This document shows, piece after piece, positions 21,436 to 30,503 of a stretch of 64,000 nucleotides of DNA. The stretch is from Planctomycetales bacterium (GTDB lineage: Bacteria > Planctomycetota > Planctomycetia > Isosphaerales > Isosphaeraceae). Made by a program: the position numbers and the translations under genes. Position 1 is the stretch's first letter, and every line of letters starts with the position of its first letter. A model generated the notes under the pieces. That model worked only from the letters and a program-made list of their open reading frames with translations, did not search any database and was not told the DNA's origin. The DNA is taken from positions 1 to 64,000 of the forward strand of contig DAIDHX010000052.1 in NCBI GenBank assembly GCA_027451885.1, written 5' to 3'.

Positions 21436-22611
21436 TCAGTGGACCGGCGAGGCGGGACCCGAGGACTTGCGCGCGAATCGCCCCGCCTGCCCCAGAAGCG
21501 TGATGATTTCACCCAGCTTTCGCAAGGCCTTGCGAGGATTGGCAGCGGCACGCGCCTCGGTAAACTCGCGGCGGAAGGTGGCCAACTGTGTCCAGTCGAG
21601 CGACCACGCTTGCGCGATCGCCTGTTCCTGCGCGTGGCGGCTGAGCTCGTCGAGGCGGTCGATCAGAGCGTCGTTGATCGGGCAGGGAGCGGTACGGTGG
21701 GGCTCGTCGGGGGCGTACTCGGGGCCGGACGACTTGCCGCGATTCTTGATCATGTCGACAACACGGCGGAACAACCCAGGCCCCTGCGCTTTGCGGGCGG
21801 GTTTGACTGGTGCGTTTTGTTGCTGTTCAACCTCGCCGGAATCGGGATCGATCCAGGCGCCGATCCGCACAATCAGCACGGTGATGTTGTCGAGCCCGCC
21901 GCGCAGATTGGCCAGATTGAGAAGATATTTGCAGGCCTCACGCGGGTGGAAATTGGCCGCGAAGGCCCCCATTTCGGGGTCGGTCACCGGGCCCGAAAGA
22001 CCATCCGAGCAGAGGAGATAAACGTCTCCGATTCGCACCTCGAGCGGGCCGACGATGTCAACCTCGACCTCGGCTTCAGGGCCGAGGCTGCGCATGATGA
22101 CGTTCTTGGGGATCGAGTGGCTCTGGTCGCCCGGAGAAAGATGGTTGCGCCTCATGAGCTCCCAGACCAGGCTATGGTCGAACGAGAGCTGGTCGATGAC
22201 CTCGTTGCGGATGCGATAAACTCGCGAGTCGCCCACGTGCGCGATCAGGCCGCCGAACGGCAAAAGCAAAAGAGCCGAGCTGGTCGTGCCCATCCCCGTG
22301 AAGTCGGGATTGGCCGACGCCCGGCTGTGAATCAGGGCGCTTACCTCGCGGAATGACTTCGAGATCGCCTCGGCCGGAGTCCCCGAGCGAGCCTTCATGT
22401 AAGTGTGCGGGATCAGGTCGCTCGCCATCTTGCTGGCGAGCTCGCCAACCGCGTGCGCGCCCATCCCGTCGGCCACCAGAAAGACATGCCCACGCTGGCG
22501 CCAGCCTTCCTCATTGGAGGCGCGTACCATCGCGTGGCTATCCTGATTATTGGCACGCCGCATCCCGATATCGGTCGCGGCCGCCTCGATGATCACGTCA
22601 TCCCAGTTCAC
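21436..22611 (-). CDS. PP2C-family Ser/Thr protein phosphatase
   Basis: About 391 aa. The N-terminal 250 residues are a PP2C (PPM) domain with metal-binding motifs GMRRANNQDS, VADGMGAHAVGELAS, GMGTTSSALLLLP, AHVGDSRVYRI, LLCSDGLSG and DNITVLIVRI. The C-terminal 130 residues form an acidic/basic tail with no recognised domain. Such phosphatases oppose Hanks-type kinases, of which one is encoded at 30.5 kb. The GTG at 22611 starts at VNWDD directly before the domain and is preceded by GAAGGTCAGG; the frame is open to 22797 but that extension is Arg/Ala-rich and unlike the family. Confidence 0.85.
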   Translation of the reverse strand: MNWDDVIIEAAATDIGMRRANNQDSHAMVRASNEEGWRQRGHVFLVADGMGAHAVGELASKMASDLIPHTYMKARSGTPAEAISKSFREVSALIHSRASANPDFTGMGTTSSALLLLPFGGLIAHVGDSRVYRIRNEVIDQLSFDHSLVWELMRRNHLSPGDQSHSIPKNVIMRSLGPEAEVEVDIVGPLEVRIGDVYLLCSDGLSGPVTDPEMGAFAANFHPREACKYLLNLANLRGGLDNITVLIVRIGAWIDPDSGEVEQQQNAPVKPARKAQGPGLFRRVVDMIKNRGKSSGPEYAPDEPHRTAPCPINDALIDRLDELSRHAQEQAIAQAWSLDWTQLATFRREFTEARAAANPRKALRKLGEIITLLGQAGRFARKSSGPASPVH

Positions 22612-22885
22612 GGCCTGACCTTCTTCATTGCGGGGGCCGCACGGCGGCGAGTCGCCTTTACTTGCTCGCACGCCAGGCGGACCCTGGGAATGACGCATCC
22701 ATTGTGCATCGTGTCGCCCCACGGCCGGTGTCTGGCGGGTTTCCGCCCGAGAATCGGCTCGCTCAACCGCCGCCCGAGCCCGGCTCGGTCTAGCCAACCG
22801 ATCTCTCTTCGGTCCTAATATTACATCGTGCCCAATCGGCTGTGACCAGACAACTCCATCTCGTCTCTCCGAGACTCATAAAAGA

Positions 22886-25606
22886 ATGCCTGCCGTGTCA
22901 ACCGTACTCGAGCTCGAAACCAATAAAATTACCCTCAGAAACGGGCTCGATGTCATCGTCCATCCCCGCCGAACCCTCCCGCTCGTCGCCGTCAATCTCT
23001 GGTACCACGTCGGCTCCAAGAACGAGGAAGCGAACCAGCGGGGGTACGCTCATCTGTTTGAGCATCTCATGTTTGAGGGTTCAAGGCACTACCCAGGCGA
23101 TTACTTTCAACATCTCCAGAAGCTGGGCGCGAATATCAACGGCTCGACATCCTCAGATAGAACTAATTATTTCGTTGATCTGCCGGCGGCGCACGCCGAG
23201 CTCGCGATCGCCATGGAATCGGACCGGATGGCGAACCTGGTCCCTGCGCTGGATGAGTCGAAGCTGCGGATTCAGAAGGGGGTGGTGACCAACGAATACC
23301 GCCAGAATTATGAGAACCAGCCGTACGGTCTGGCGTGGTTTTTGATTGCCGAGGCGCTTTATCCTGCCGGTCATCCCTATTCGTGGTTGACGATTGGGGT
23401 GATGGAGGATCTGGAGGCGGCGAGCCTGGCGGACGTTTCCGCATTTTTTCGACGATATTATGTGCCGGCGAATTCCAGTCTCTGTGTGGCCGGCGACCTG
23501 GATCCGGAGCGTGCGTTCGCGCTTGCGGAGCGTTATTTCGGGGGCATTGCCGGCGGGGTGCGGGCGCTTTTGCCTGGCGTGGCCGAGCTGGAGCTGCGTG
23601 AGACCATGGTCCGCACGCACCGGGACAAGGTGGAGCTGGACCGGCTTTACCTGGTGTGGCCATCGGTGCGGCACTACGAGCTGAACGATGCGCCCCTGGC
23701 GGTGCTGGCCGATTTGCTTTCGCGCGGGCGAGCGTCGCGGCTTTATCGCAAGCTCGTGATCGAGGAGCAGGTCGCGCAGAGCGTCTCGGCTTTCCAGAAT
23801 GGCCGTGAGCTGGCGGGAGCGTTTGGGGTGGTGGCCACGCTGCGTCCGGGGCGCTCGATTGCCGAGGCGCGTGCCCTGATTGAGTCGGAGCTCTCGAGCC
23901 TGGCGGCGGAACGTCTCGAGGAGGGGGAGCTTGCGCGAGTGAAGCGCATGCGGCGGGCGGCATTTCTGGGGGGTCTTGAGCGTCTTGGCGGTTTTGGCGG
24001 CGTGGCGGACCGGCTGAACGCCGCGAATGTGTTCCGGGGCGACCCGCGGGCGATGGTGCTCGATCAGGAACGTTTTGATCGGGTCCAGGGGGAGGACGTG
24101 GCGCGGGTTGCGGCGCGATATCTGGTCGGGCGGCCGCGGGTTGAGCTTGAGGTGCTGGGGCGGGGCAGGTCGACTGTCGCGGCGATCGACCGTGCGATCG
24201 CGCCTGGGCCTGCGCCCATGGCGAGTTATCGGCCGGAGCTCCCCGTGGAATCGCGGCTTGAGTCGGGAGCGACTCTGGCAGTGTTTCCCTTGCCGGGGCG
24301 GGGGTTGGTCTCGGGCGAGATCGTCATCACCGGCGGCGCGTCCGAGCAAGATCCGCGCGGACCAGGGCTGGCGAATGCCATGGCCTCGATGATCGACGAG
24401 GGCACGCGGAAACGCACCGCGGCCGAGCTCGCGATCGCGATCGAATCGCTCGGCGCCACGCTGCATCCCTCCTGCGGCTGGGATGGGTTCCATCTTGAGT
24501 TCCATTGCTTGAAGGACGACCTGGCCGCCTGTCTCGATCTGGTTTTCGACGTGCTCCACGAGCCGTCGTTCCCGGAGGAGGAATGGCGGCGGATCCAGGC
24601 GCAACTGATGGCGGGGCTCAGGTCTGAACGAGACAATCCCGATTCGCTTTCGCAGCGTGCGCTGCTGGCCCTTTTGTATCCGCCGGGGCATCCTTACCGG
24701 GTTCCGCTGGCGGGAACACCCGCCGCGCTTGAGCGGATCGACCGCGGCGCTCTGGCTGGATTCCACGAGCGGCTCATGGCCCCCGGTCGCGCAGCGCTTG
24801 TGCTTGCCGGTGATTTGACCCCAAACTTCGCGGCCGAGCTCGCCGCCGGCCCGCTTGCGCGCTGGAAGCCGCGGCAAGAACCGCTCACGGCGATTGCGAG
24901 CCCCGAGCGGCCGCGTCGGCCGCGGATCGTGGTGCTCGATCGCCCCGGCGCCCCGCAGGCGGTCCTCCGCGCCGGCTACGTGGGGCTCACGCACGATGAT
25001 CCCGACTTCGACCGCATGATCATCCTCAACCAGATCCTCGGCGGGCAGTTTACCTCACGGCTCAACGCCACCTTGCGCGAGGAACGCGGCCTCACCTATG
25101 GCGTGCGCAGCGGATTCGATTGCCGCAGAAGCGCTGGACCGTTCGCCATCTCGGCCTCGATTCAGGCCGACCGCGCCGCCGAGGCGCTCGATTGCACCCG
25201 CATCGAGGTCGAACGCCTGCTCGGCGGCAAACCCCCGGAACAGGCCGAAATCGACGACGCACGCCGCGCCGTCGTCGACGGCCGCACCCGCGTCTATGAA
25301 ACCACGGGCGGACTCATCAGCCGCTACGCCGCACTCTGGCTTCGTGGCTTGTCATTCGAGCACGAACGCAGACTCGCCGAACGCATGGCCGCCTTCTCCC
25401 GCGACGAATTGATCGAGACCGCTCCCCGCGTTTTTCACCCGGAAGCGCTCACGGCCGTGATCGTCGCCGACGCCGAACAGGTACGCCCAGGACTCGAAAA
25501 ACTGGAATGGGGAGCCGTGGAAGTGGTTTCCATCGCCGATCTGGAGGAAGACCGCCTTGCGCCTCTGGGTTCGCCGCCTGTTCCCGCCGCGGCGCAGGGG
25601 CGTTAA
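22886..25606 (+). CDS. M16 (insulinase/pitrilysin) family metallopeptidase, two-half form
   Basis: 906 aa. The N-terminal half has the inverted zinc motif HLFEHLMFEGS (HxxEH) and the distal Glu in KGVVTNEYRQNYEN about 75 residues later, as in active M16 peptidases. The C-terminal half (from about 460) repeats the M16 fold (GEIVITGGASEQDPRG, LTYGVRSGFDCRRSAGPF) but has no HxxEH, as expected for the substrate-clamping half. This is a single-chain M16 enzyme equivalent to a fused PqqF/processing-peptidase-like pair. No clear signal peptide is visible, so it may act in the cytoplasm. It degrades short peptides in known relatives. Confidence 0.9.
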   Translation: MPAVSTVLELETNKITLRNGLDVIVHPRRTLPLVAVNLWYHVGSKNEEANQRGYAHLFEHLMFEGSRHYPGDYFQHLQKLGANINGSTSSDRTNYFVDLPAAHAELAIAMESDRMANLVPALDESKLRIQKGVVTNEYRQNYENQPYGLAWFLIAEALYPAGHPYSWLTIGVMEDLEAASLADVSAFFRRYYVPANSSLCVAGDLDPERAFALAERYFGGIAGGVRALLPGVAELELRETMVRTHRDKVELDRLYLVWPSVRHYELNDAPLAVLADLLSRGRASRLYRKLVIEEQVAQSVSAFQNGRELAGAFGVVATLRPGRSIAEARALIESELSSLAAERLEEGELARVKRMRRAAFLGGLERLGGFGGVADRLNAANVFRGDPRAMVLDQERFDRVQGEDVARVAARYLVGRPRVELEVLGRGRSTVAAIDRAIAPGPAPMASYRPELPVESRLESGATLAVFPLPGRGLVSGEIVITGGASEQDPRGPGLANAMASMIDEGTRKRTAAELAIAIESLGATLHPSCGWDGFHLEFHCLKDDLAACLDLVFDVLHEPSFPEEEWRRIQAQLMAGLRSERDNPDSLSQRALLALLYPPGHPYRVPLAGTPAALERIDRGALAGFHERLMAPGRAALVLAGDLTPNFAAELAAGPLARWKPRQEPLTAIASPERPRRPRIVVLDRPGAPQAVLRAGYVGLTHDDPDFDRMIILNQILGGQFTSRLNATLREERGLTYGVRSGFDCRRSAGPFAISASIQADRAAEALDCTRIEVERLLGGKPPEQAEIDDARRAVVDGRTRVYETTGGLISRYAALWLRGLSFEHERRLAERMAAFSRDELIETAPRVFHPEALTAVIVADAEQVRPGLEKLEWGAVEVVSIADLEEDRLAPLGSPPVPAAAQGR

Positions 25607-25713
25607 CCTAAAAGGTGGTCCGCCCCTCGCCTTGACTGAATGCGAACGAGCCTTCGAGCGTCTAGTACGACACCTCGTGAATCCGACGAGGAGAAAGACC
25701 AGGGAGGTTCCAG

Positions 25714-27372
25714 ATGCCTAAGTTTCCCGGGCGCACCGTTCCGCTCGTGGGTGCGAATCTTGCCCGGCTCCGGAATCTCGCGCGGGGTGAGCTCGATCCG
25801 GATGATTTGCGCAGCGTCCCGTCCTGGGGGCTTTCCTTCCTGCTCCACGCTCTGCTGATCCTGCTATTTGCCCTGGTTGTGCATATTCGCCAGAAGTCAC
25901 AGCCGCCGGTGCGGGAGATTGCGGCGATCGACACTCAGCTTGGCGATGTGACGTCGCTGGTGCCGGCGGATCGATCGGGCGATCCGTTCACGAAGGAGGA
26001 CAACCCCGATCCACCGTCGCTTAGCCTGATCACGACCGAAGTTGTGCCGACGCTCGCGGCCGCGCCTGAGATCCCAACTCTGGTGAAATACGCGCCTGAG
26101 GTTGCGGGGCCGAAGACGGATCGCAAATCGTCGATCTCGCGGCCGGGGAGCGAGGCGATCCTGCGAATGCCCGATCTTGCCACGGAAATCACCGCGCCGT
26201 TTTCGGGCCGAACGGGCCCGACGCGTGCGATGCTGGTGCGCAGGGAGGGGGGGACCGCGAAGTCGGAAGCGAGCGTGGAAGAGGGCTTGCAGTGGCTGGT
26301 GCGGCATCAGCGTGCCGATGGCTCGTGGACCCTCAATCACGTCGAGCAGTGCCGCGGGCAGCTTTGCAGTGGGCCTGGCCGTGTGAGCTCGGACACAGCG
26401 GCGACGGGACTGGGGCTCTTGCCGTTTCTGGCCGCCGGCTACACCCACAATGCCAAGAACCGGCACCAGATCACGGTGCGAAAGGGGCTCGAATGGCTGG
26501 TTGCGCACCAGCAAAAGAACGGCGATCTTTATGTCGGAGCGCCCGGGATGCCCTGGCTCTACAGCCATGCCATCGGCAGCATGGCGCTTTGCGAGGCATA
26601 CGGCCTCTCGCGTGATGAAAAGCTGAGAATCCCGGCCGAGAAGGCGATTCGCTTCATCATAAGTGCGCAGGATCGCGGCGGCGGCGGTTGGCGTTATGCG
26701 CCTGGGCAGCCGGGGGACGTGTCCGTCTTCGGCTGGAACATCTTCGCGATCCGCAGCGCGGGGATGGCGGGGATCAAGGTCTCCAAGCGCGTGCTCAAGC
26801 TCTGCTCGAAGTTTCTCGACGAGTCGGCCACTGATAACGCACGCACGACTTACTCCTACATGGTCGGCCGCGAGCCCACGCCGGTCATGACGGCCGAGGC
26901 GCTCGTGGCCCGCCAGATTCTGGGCTGGCCCCGCGACTTTCCGCCGCTGGTCAAGGGAGCGTCGGTCATCGCCAAGCATCTCGAGCAATCGCAAGAACGC
27001 AACATCTACTACTGGTACTACGCCACCCAGCTTCTGCATAACATGAAAAACAAGGACTGGGAGCGGTGGAATCTCCGGGTCCGCGAGGGCTTGATCGACA
27101 CCCAGGACGCCAGCGAAACCTGTGCCAAGGGAAGCTGGGACCCGATCGAGCCGGTTCCCGATCGCTGGTCTTCCTCGGGCGGACGCCTGTTCAATACATC
27201 CCTTTCGATCCTCACGCTCGAGGTTTACTACCGCTACCTGCCGCTCTATCGCGATTACGACAACGAGCAGAAGAAGGGCAAGGCCGTCAAGCCCCCGGAC
27301 GAGCCGGGGGACGATGTTGCCGCGGATGCCGAAAAAGAAACTGCTCCAGCCAATCCGCCCGCGTCGCGATAA
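25714..27372 (+). CDS. Membrane-anchored protein with terpene-cyclase-like alpha/alpha toroid
   Basis: 552 aa. A transmembrane segment at about 40-62 (LSFLLHALLILLFALVVHI) anchors it. A Pro/Asp-rich spacer of about 120 residues follows. From about 185 on come helical repeats of the squalene-cyclase/complement alpha-toroid type: VEEGLQWLVRHQRADGSW, VRKGLEWLVAHQQKNGDL, AIRFIISAQDRGGGGWRYAPGQ, TSLSILTLEVYYRYLPL. Such proteins are common in planctomycetes and have no established function. No DxDD cyclase motif is seen, so a binding or structural role is more likely than cyclisation. ATG 25714 is preceded by GGGAGG at 7 nt. Confidence 0.75.
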   Translation: MPKFPGRTVPLVGANLARLRNLARGELDPDDLRSVPSWGLSFLLHALLILLFALVVHIRQKSQPPVREIAAIDTQLGDVTSLVPADRSGDPFTKEDNPDPPSLSLITTEVVPTLAAAPEIPTLVKYAPEVAGPKTDRKSSISRPGSEAILRMPDLATEITAPFSGRTGPTRAMLVRREGGTAKSEASVEEGLQWLVRHQRADGSWTLNHVEQCRGQLCSGPGRVSSDTAATGLGLLPFLAAGYTHNAKNRHQITVRKGLEWLVAHQQKNGDLYVGAPGMPWLYSHAIGSMALCEAYGLSRDEKLRIPAEKAIRFIISAQDRGGGGWRYAPGQPGDVSVFGWNIFAIRSAGMAGIKVSKRVLKLCSKFLDESATDNARTTYSYMVGREPTPVMTAEALVARQILGWPRDFPPLVKGASVIAKHLEQSQERNIYYWYYATQLLHNMKNKDWERWNLRVREGLIDTQDASETCAKGSWDPIEPVPDRWSSSGGRLFNTSLSILTLEVYYRYLPLYRDYDNEQKKGKAVKPPDEPGDDVAADAEKETAPANPPASR

Positions 27373-27489
27373 ACTGAGTTTGTGGGAGATTCCGGGCGGT
27401 GAAAACCGCGGGGGTTTGCTTGATCACTCACCCGCGCGCGTGGTACTGCCTGCCGCCGGATTCCCCGCGGACCCGAGGAGCATGCCCCG

Positions 27490-29361
27490 ATGCGGGCCGA
27501 GAGACACTCCGTTGCCCCAGGCGGCCAGACCTGGAGCGAACACGCCTCGCGCGATCCCTCTATCCCCCTGTCGAGGAACACGCATCTCCTGCGCTGGGTT
27601 GAAAAAATGGCCCGGCTCACTCGCCCCGAGCGACTGCACTGGGTCGACGGCTCGCGCGAAGAATACGAGACCCTCGTCGCGGGCATGCTCCAGTCGGGCT
27701 CGTTGATCGAGCTCAACCAGGAACGCTGGCCGGGCTGCTATCTCGCCCGGTCGCATCCCAGCGACGTGGCTCGGGTGGAAGACCGCACGTTCATTTGCTC
27801 GTATTCGCGGGACGCCGCTGGGCCAACCAACAACTGGTGCGATCCGTACGAAATGAGACGCACGCTCAAGCGGCTCTTCGACGGCTCGATGCGCGGGCGG
27901 ACCATGTACGTGCTGCCGTTTTGCATGGGGCCGCTCGATTCGCCCATGGCTCGGCTCGGCGTCGAGCTCACCGACTCGCCTTACGTCGTCGCCAGCATGC
28001 GCACCATGGCCCGAATTGGTTTGCCCGTCTTCACCGAGATCGACAAGGAACAAAAACGCGTCGTCCCCTGCATGCACTCCGTGGGTGTGCCTCTGGTCCC
28101 TGGCGAGCCCGACGTCGCCTGGCCGTGCAATCCTGAGAAATACATCGTGCACTTTCCCGAGACCCGCGAGATCTGGTCGTTCGGCTCGGGCTACGGCGGC
28201 AATGCGCTTCTGGGCAAGAAATGCTTCGCGCTCCGGATTGCCTCAAACCTGGCGCGGGACGAAGGCTGGATGGCGGAGCACATGCTCATTCTGGGCGTGG
28301 AGGATCCGCGTGGTGAAAAGACATATGTCGCGGCGGCGTTCCCTTCGGGTTGCGGCAAGACGAACTTTGCCATGATGATCCCGCCCGAGGGTTTCGAGGG
28401 CTGGAAGGTGTGGACGGTGGGGGACGACATCGCGTGGTTGCAGCCCGACGCCGAGCGCAGGCTGCGCGCGGTGAATCCGGAGTGCGGCTTCTTCGGCGTG
28501 GCGCCCGGCACCCCGTGGAAGACGAATCCGAACGCGATGAAGACGCTGTCGCGGAACACGATCTTCACCAATGTGGCGTTGACGCCGGACGGCGGCGTGT
28601 GGTGGGAAGGAATGACGGACGAACCGCCGGCGGAATGCGTTGATTGGCGTGGCATGCCCTGGACGCCTGGGTTGAGCCAGGTGACCGGCGTGAAGGCAGC
28701 GCACCCGAACTCGCGGTTCACAGCACCCGCTGCGCAGTGCCCGACGATCGATCCGGCGTGGGAGGATCCGGCGGGCGTGCCCATCAGCGCGATCATCTTT
28801 GGCGGCCGCCGATCGAGCACAATCCCGCTCGTTTACCAGGCATTCAACTGGAGCGCGGGGGTCTACATCGGCGCCACGATGGGCTCGGAAACAACCGCGG
28901 CGGCTGCCGGCGCGACCGGCGAGGTCAGACGCGATCCCATGGCCATGCTGCCGTTCTGCGGTTATCACATGGGGGACTATTTTCGCCACTGGATCCGCAT
29001 GCAGCGCGCACTCGCGGAAACGCCCCGTATCTTCCATGTGAACTGGTTCCGCAAGGACGAAGCCGGCGCTTTTCTCTGGCCGGGCTTCCGCGAGAACATG
29101 CGGGTGCTCAAGTGGATCGTCGACCGCGTCCGCGGCCGCGCCCAGGGGCGGGAAACCCCCATCGGCTGGGTGCCTCGTTATGAAGACATCGAATGGCGCG
29201 GGCTGGCTCTGCCCCGCGAGCAATTCGATGCGCTCCAGTTTGTCGATCGCGAAGCCTGGCGCACGGAGGTCCTCGCGCATGAAAAGCTCTTTATCGGCCT
29301 GCATGATCGCCTGCCGCCGGAAACGATCTATGAGCGCGAGCTGCTGATCTGCCGCCTCTAG
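27490..29361 (+). CDS. pckG: Phosphoenolpyruvate carboxykinase (GTP)
   Basis: 623 aa, normal for the GTP-dependent class. It interconverts oxaloacetate and PEP, linking the TCA cycle with gluconeogenesis. Visible are the P-loop [14 protein letters not shown] with the reactive Cys, the metal-binding VGDDIAWL, the guanine-pocket segment [34 protein letters not shown] near the C-terminus and HWVDGS near the N-terminus. ATG 27490 has GAGGAG about 10 nt upstream. It stands alone on the plus strand, 117 bp after the toroid protein gene and convergent with the next gene. Confidence 0.96.
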   Translation: MRAERHSVAPGGQTWSEHASRDPSIPLSRNTHLLRWVEKMARLTRPERLHWVDGSREEYETLVAGMLQSGSLIELNQERWPGCYLARSHPSDVARVEDRTFICSYSRDAAGPTNNWCDPYEMRRTLKRLFDGSMRGRTMYVLPFCMGPLDSPMARLGVELTDSPYVVASMRTMARIGLPVFTEIDKEQKRVVPCMHSVGVPLVPGEPDVAWPCNPEKYIVHFPETREIWSFGSGYGGNALLGKKCFALRIASNLARDEGWMAEHMLILGVEDPRGEKTYVAAAFPSGCGKTNFAMMIPPEGFEGWKVWTVGDDIAWLQPDAERRLRAVNPECGFFGVAPGTPWKTNPNAMKTLSRNTIFTNVALTPDGGVWWEGMTDEPPAECVDWRGMPWTPGLSQVTGVKAAHPNSRFTAPAAQCPTIDPAWEDPAGVPISAIIFGGRRSSTIPLVYQAFNWSAGVYIGATMGSETTAAAAGATGEVRRDPMAMLPFCGYHMGDYFRHWIRMQRALAETPRIFHVNWFRKDEAGAFLWPGFRENMRVLKWIVDRVRGRAQGRETPIGWVPRYEDIEWRGLALPREQFDALQFVDREAWRTEVLAHEKLFIGLHDRLPPETIYERELLICRL

Positions 29362-29370
29362 CCGGCCGGG

Positions 29371-30186
29371 TCACTTGCGGGCATCAAACATCCGCCGTGG
29401 GATCTTCTTGTAGAGCACAAGCTGCGATACCACGATGCCTGAAGGCTTCACACCCGCAGGCATCAGGAACGCGTAATCTCCCTTGCGCGCGAACCGGGGC
29501 TCGCCACGCGTAACCTGCGTGATGGTGAAGGCCTCGTTCCGACCGGCGATGATCGTCGCCGCGTTGTTGCCTGGCAAGGCGATCCGAAGCGGGACGCGGT
29601 CAATCGCAGCGCCCACGATATGTGCCCGCACCGGTAAGCCTCCCCCGCCGCCGGGAGCCACAGGATACGCCCAGCCGTAAAGCGTAAGCTGGCCGGGATA
29701 GCCCCACGTGCTCATGATCGAGTTGTAGATCTGGGCATACACTGGCGAGATGGTGGGTAGATTCACATTGCCGGGGAGCGTGCGGTCGTATCCCGGACGC
29801 ACCAGAATCTGATCTTCCCCCTCGTAGACGTCGATGTGCGCGGTTTCCAGCGTGTTCGAGCCGATGTCGAATCCATACGCTTCCACGAGCGACGCCACGG
29901 TCAGCGCATCAATCGAGGTCGGCCAGCGGATCAGGAACTGGCCGATGTCCTCAATGGCGATCGGGAACTGCTGTCCCGCGTGATTCTGGATGACGATCCA
30001 GCGGTTGGTGGCGTTGATGACCTCGCCCCAGGCCCCGTTGGGCGGCATGTTGGGCAGGGCATGCGGCGAGCTCAGAAGCTGGGAAAGAACCACCGCCGGC
30101 GACTGCGCCTGCGCGGCGAATTCCGGAAAAAGCACGGCCGCGGTCAGGCTGAACGCGAGCCCCAACGACCACGAGAACCTGGCCAT
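29371..30186 (-). CDS. Secreted protein of unknown function
   Basis: About 271 aa. I do not recognise the family. The N-terminus is a Sec signal peptide (MARFSWSLGLAFSLTAAVLF, cleavage near AAQAQ). The mature part has a repeated beta-strand look (WIVIQNHAGQQFPIAIEDI, LPVRAHIVGAAIDRVPL, NNAATIIAGRNEAFTITQV) and a glycine stretch near residue 190, suggesting a surface or periplasmic beta-rich domain. ATG 30186 has a strong GGGAGGGG 5 nt upstream; an earlier in-frame ATG at 30285 lacks this. It is convergent with pckG (9 bp apart) and divergent from the kinase gene. Confidence 0.7.
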   Translation of the reverse strand: MARFSWSLGLAFSLTAAVLFPEFAAQAQSPAVVLSQLLSSPHALPNMPPNGAWGEVINATNRWIVIQNHAGQQFPIAIEDIGQFLIRWPTSIDALTVASLVEAYGFDIGSNTLETAHIDVYEGEDQILVRPGYDRTLPGNVNLPTISPVYAQIYNSIMSTWGYPGQLTLYGWAYPVAPGGGGGLPVRAHIVGAAIDRVPLRIALPGNNAATIIAGRNEAFTITQVTRGEPRFARKGDYAFLMPAGVKPSGIVVSQLVLYKKIPRRMFDARK

Positions 30187-30411
30187 GCACCCCTCCCGCA
30201 CCAACCTGCCAAACGAGGCGGAATCGCGGAACTCTCGTTCTATCATTCCATATCCAAAAATACTGCATGCTCGCGGCTCTGGCAATCTTCGCGTTCAGCT
30301 TCCGCGTTTTGATTGTGCTAAGGAGGGCCGAGTCAGCCGATTGCGTAAAGCGGTTGGGGCCTCGGCGCGGGTTAGGGGACTGCGGGAGTCCATTCATGGT
30401 GGAACCAGGAT

Positions 30412-30440
30412 TTGCCCGGGCATCGGTTTTTCCGTAGAGT
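30412..30440 (+). promoter_or_regulatory. Candidate promoter of the kinase/phosphatase operon
   Basis: TTGCCC (30412-30417) and TAGAGT (30435-30440) are spaced by exactly 17 bp, about 60 nt before the kinase start. The match to sigma-70 consensus is moderate. The remainder of the 317-bp divergent gap (30187-30503) shows no gene. Confidence 0.35.
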
Positions 30441-30503
30441 AGATTCGGGTTTACCTGCTGCTCGAAGACGACCAGGTCTTTCGGCCTTCTCGGCGCACCT
30501 TCC

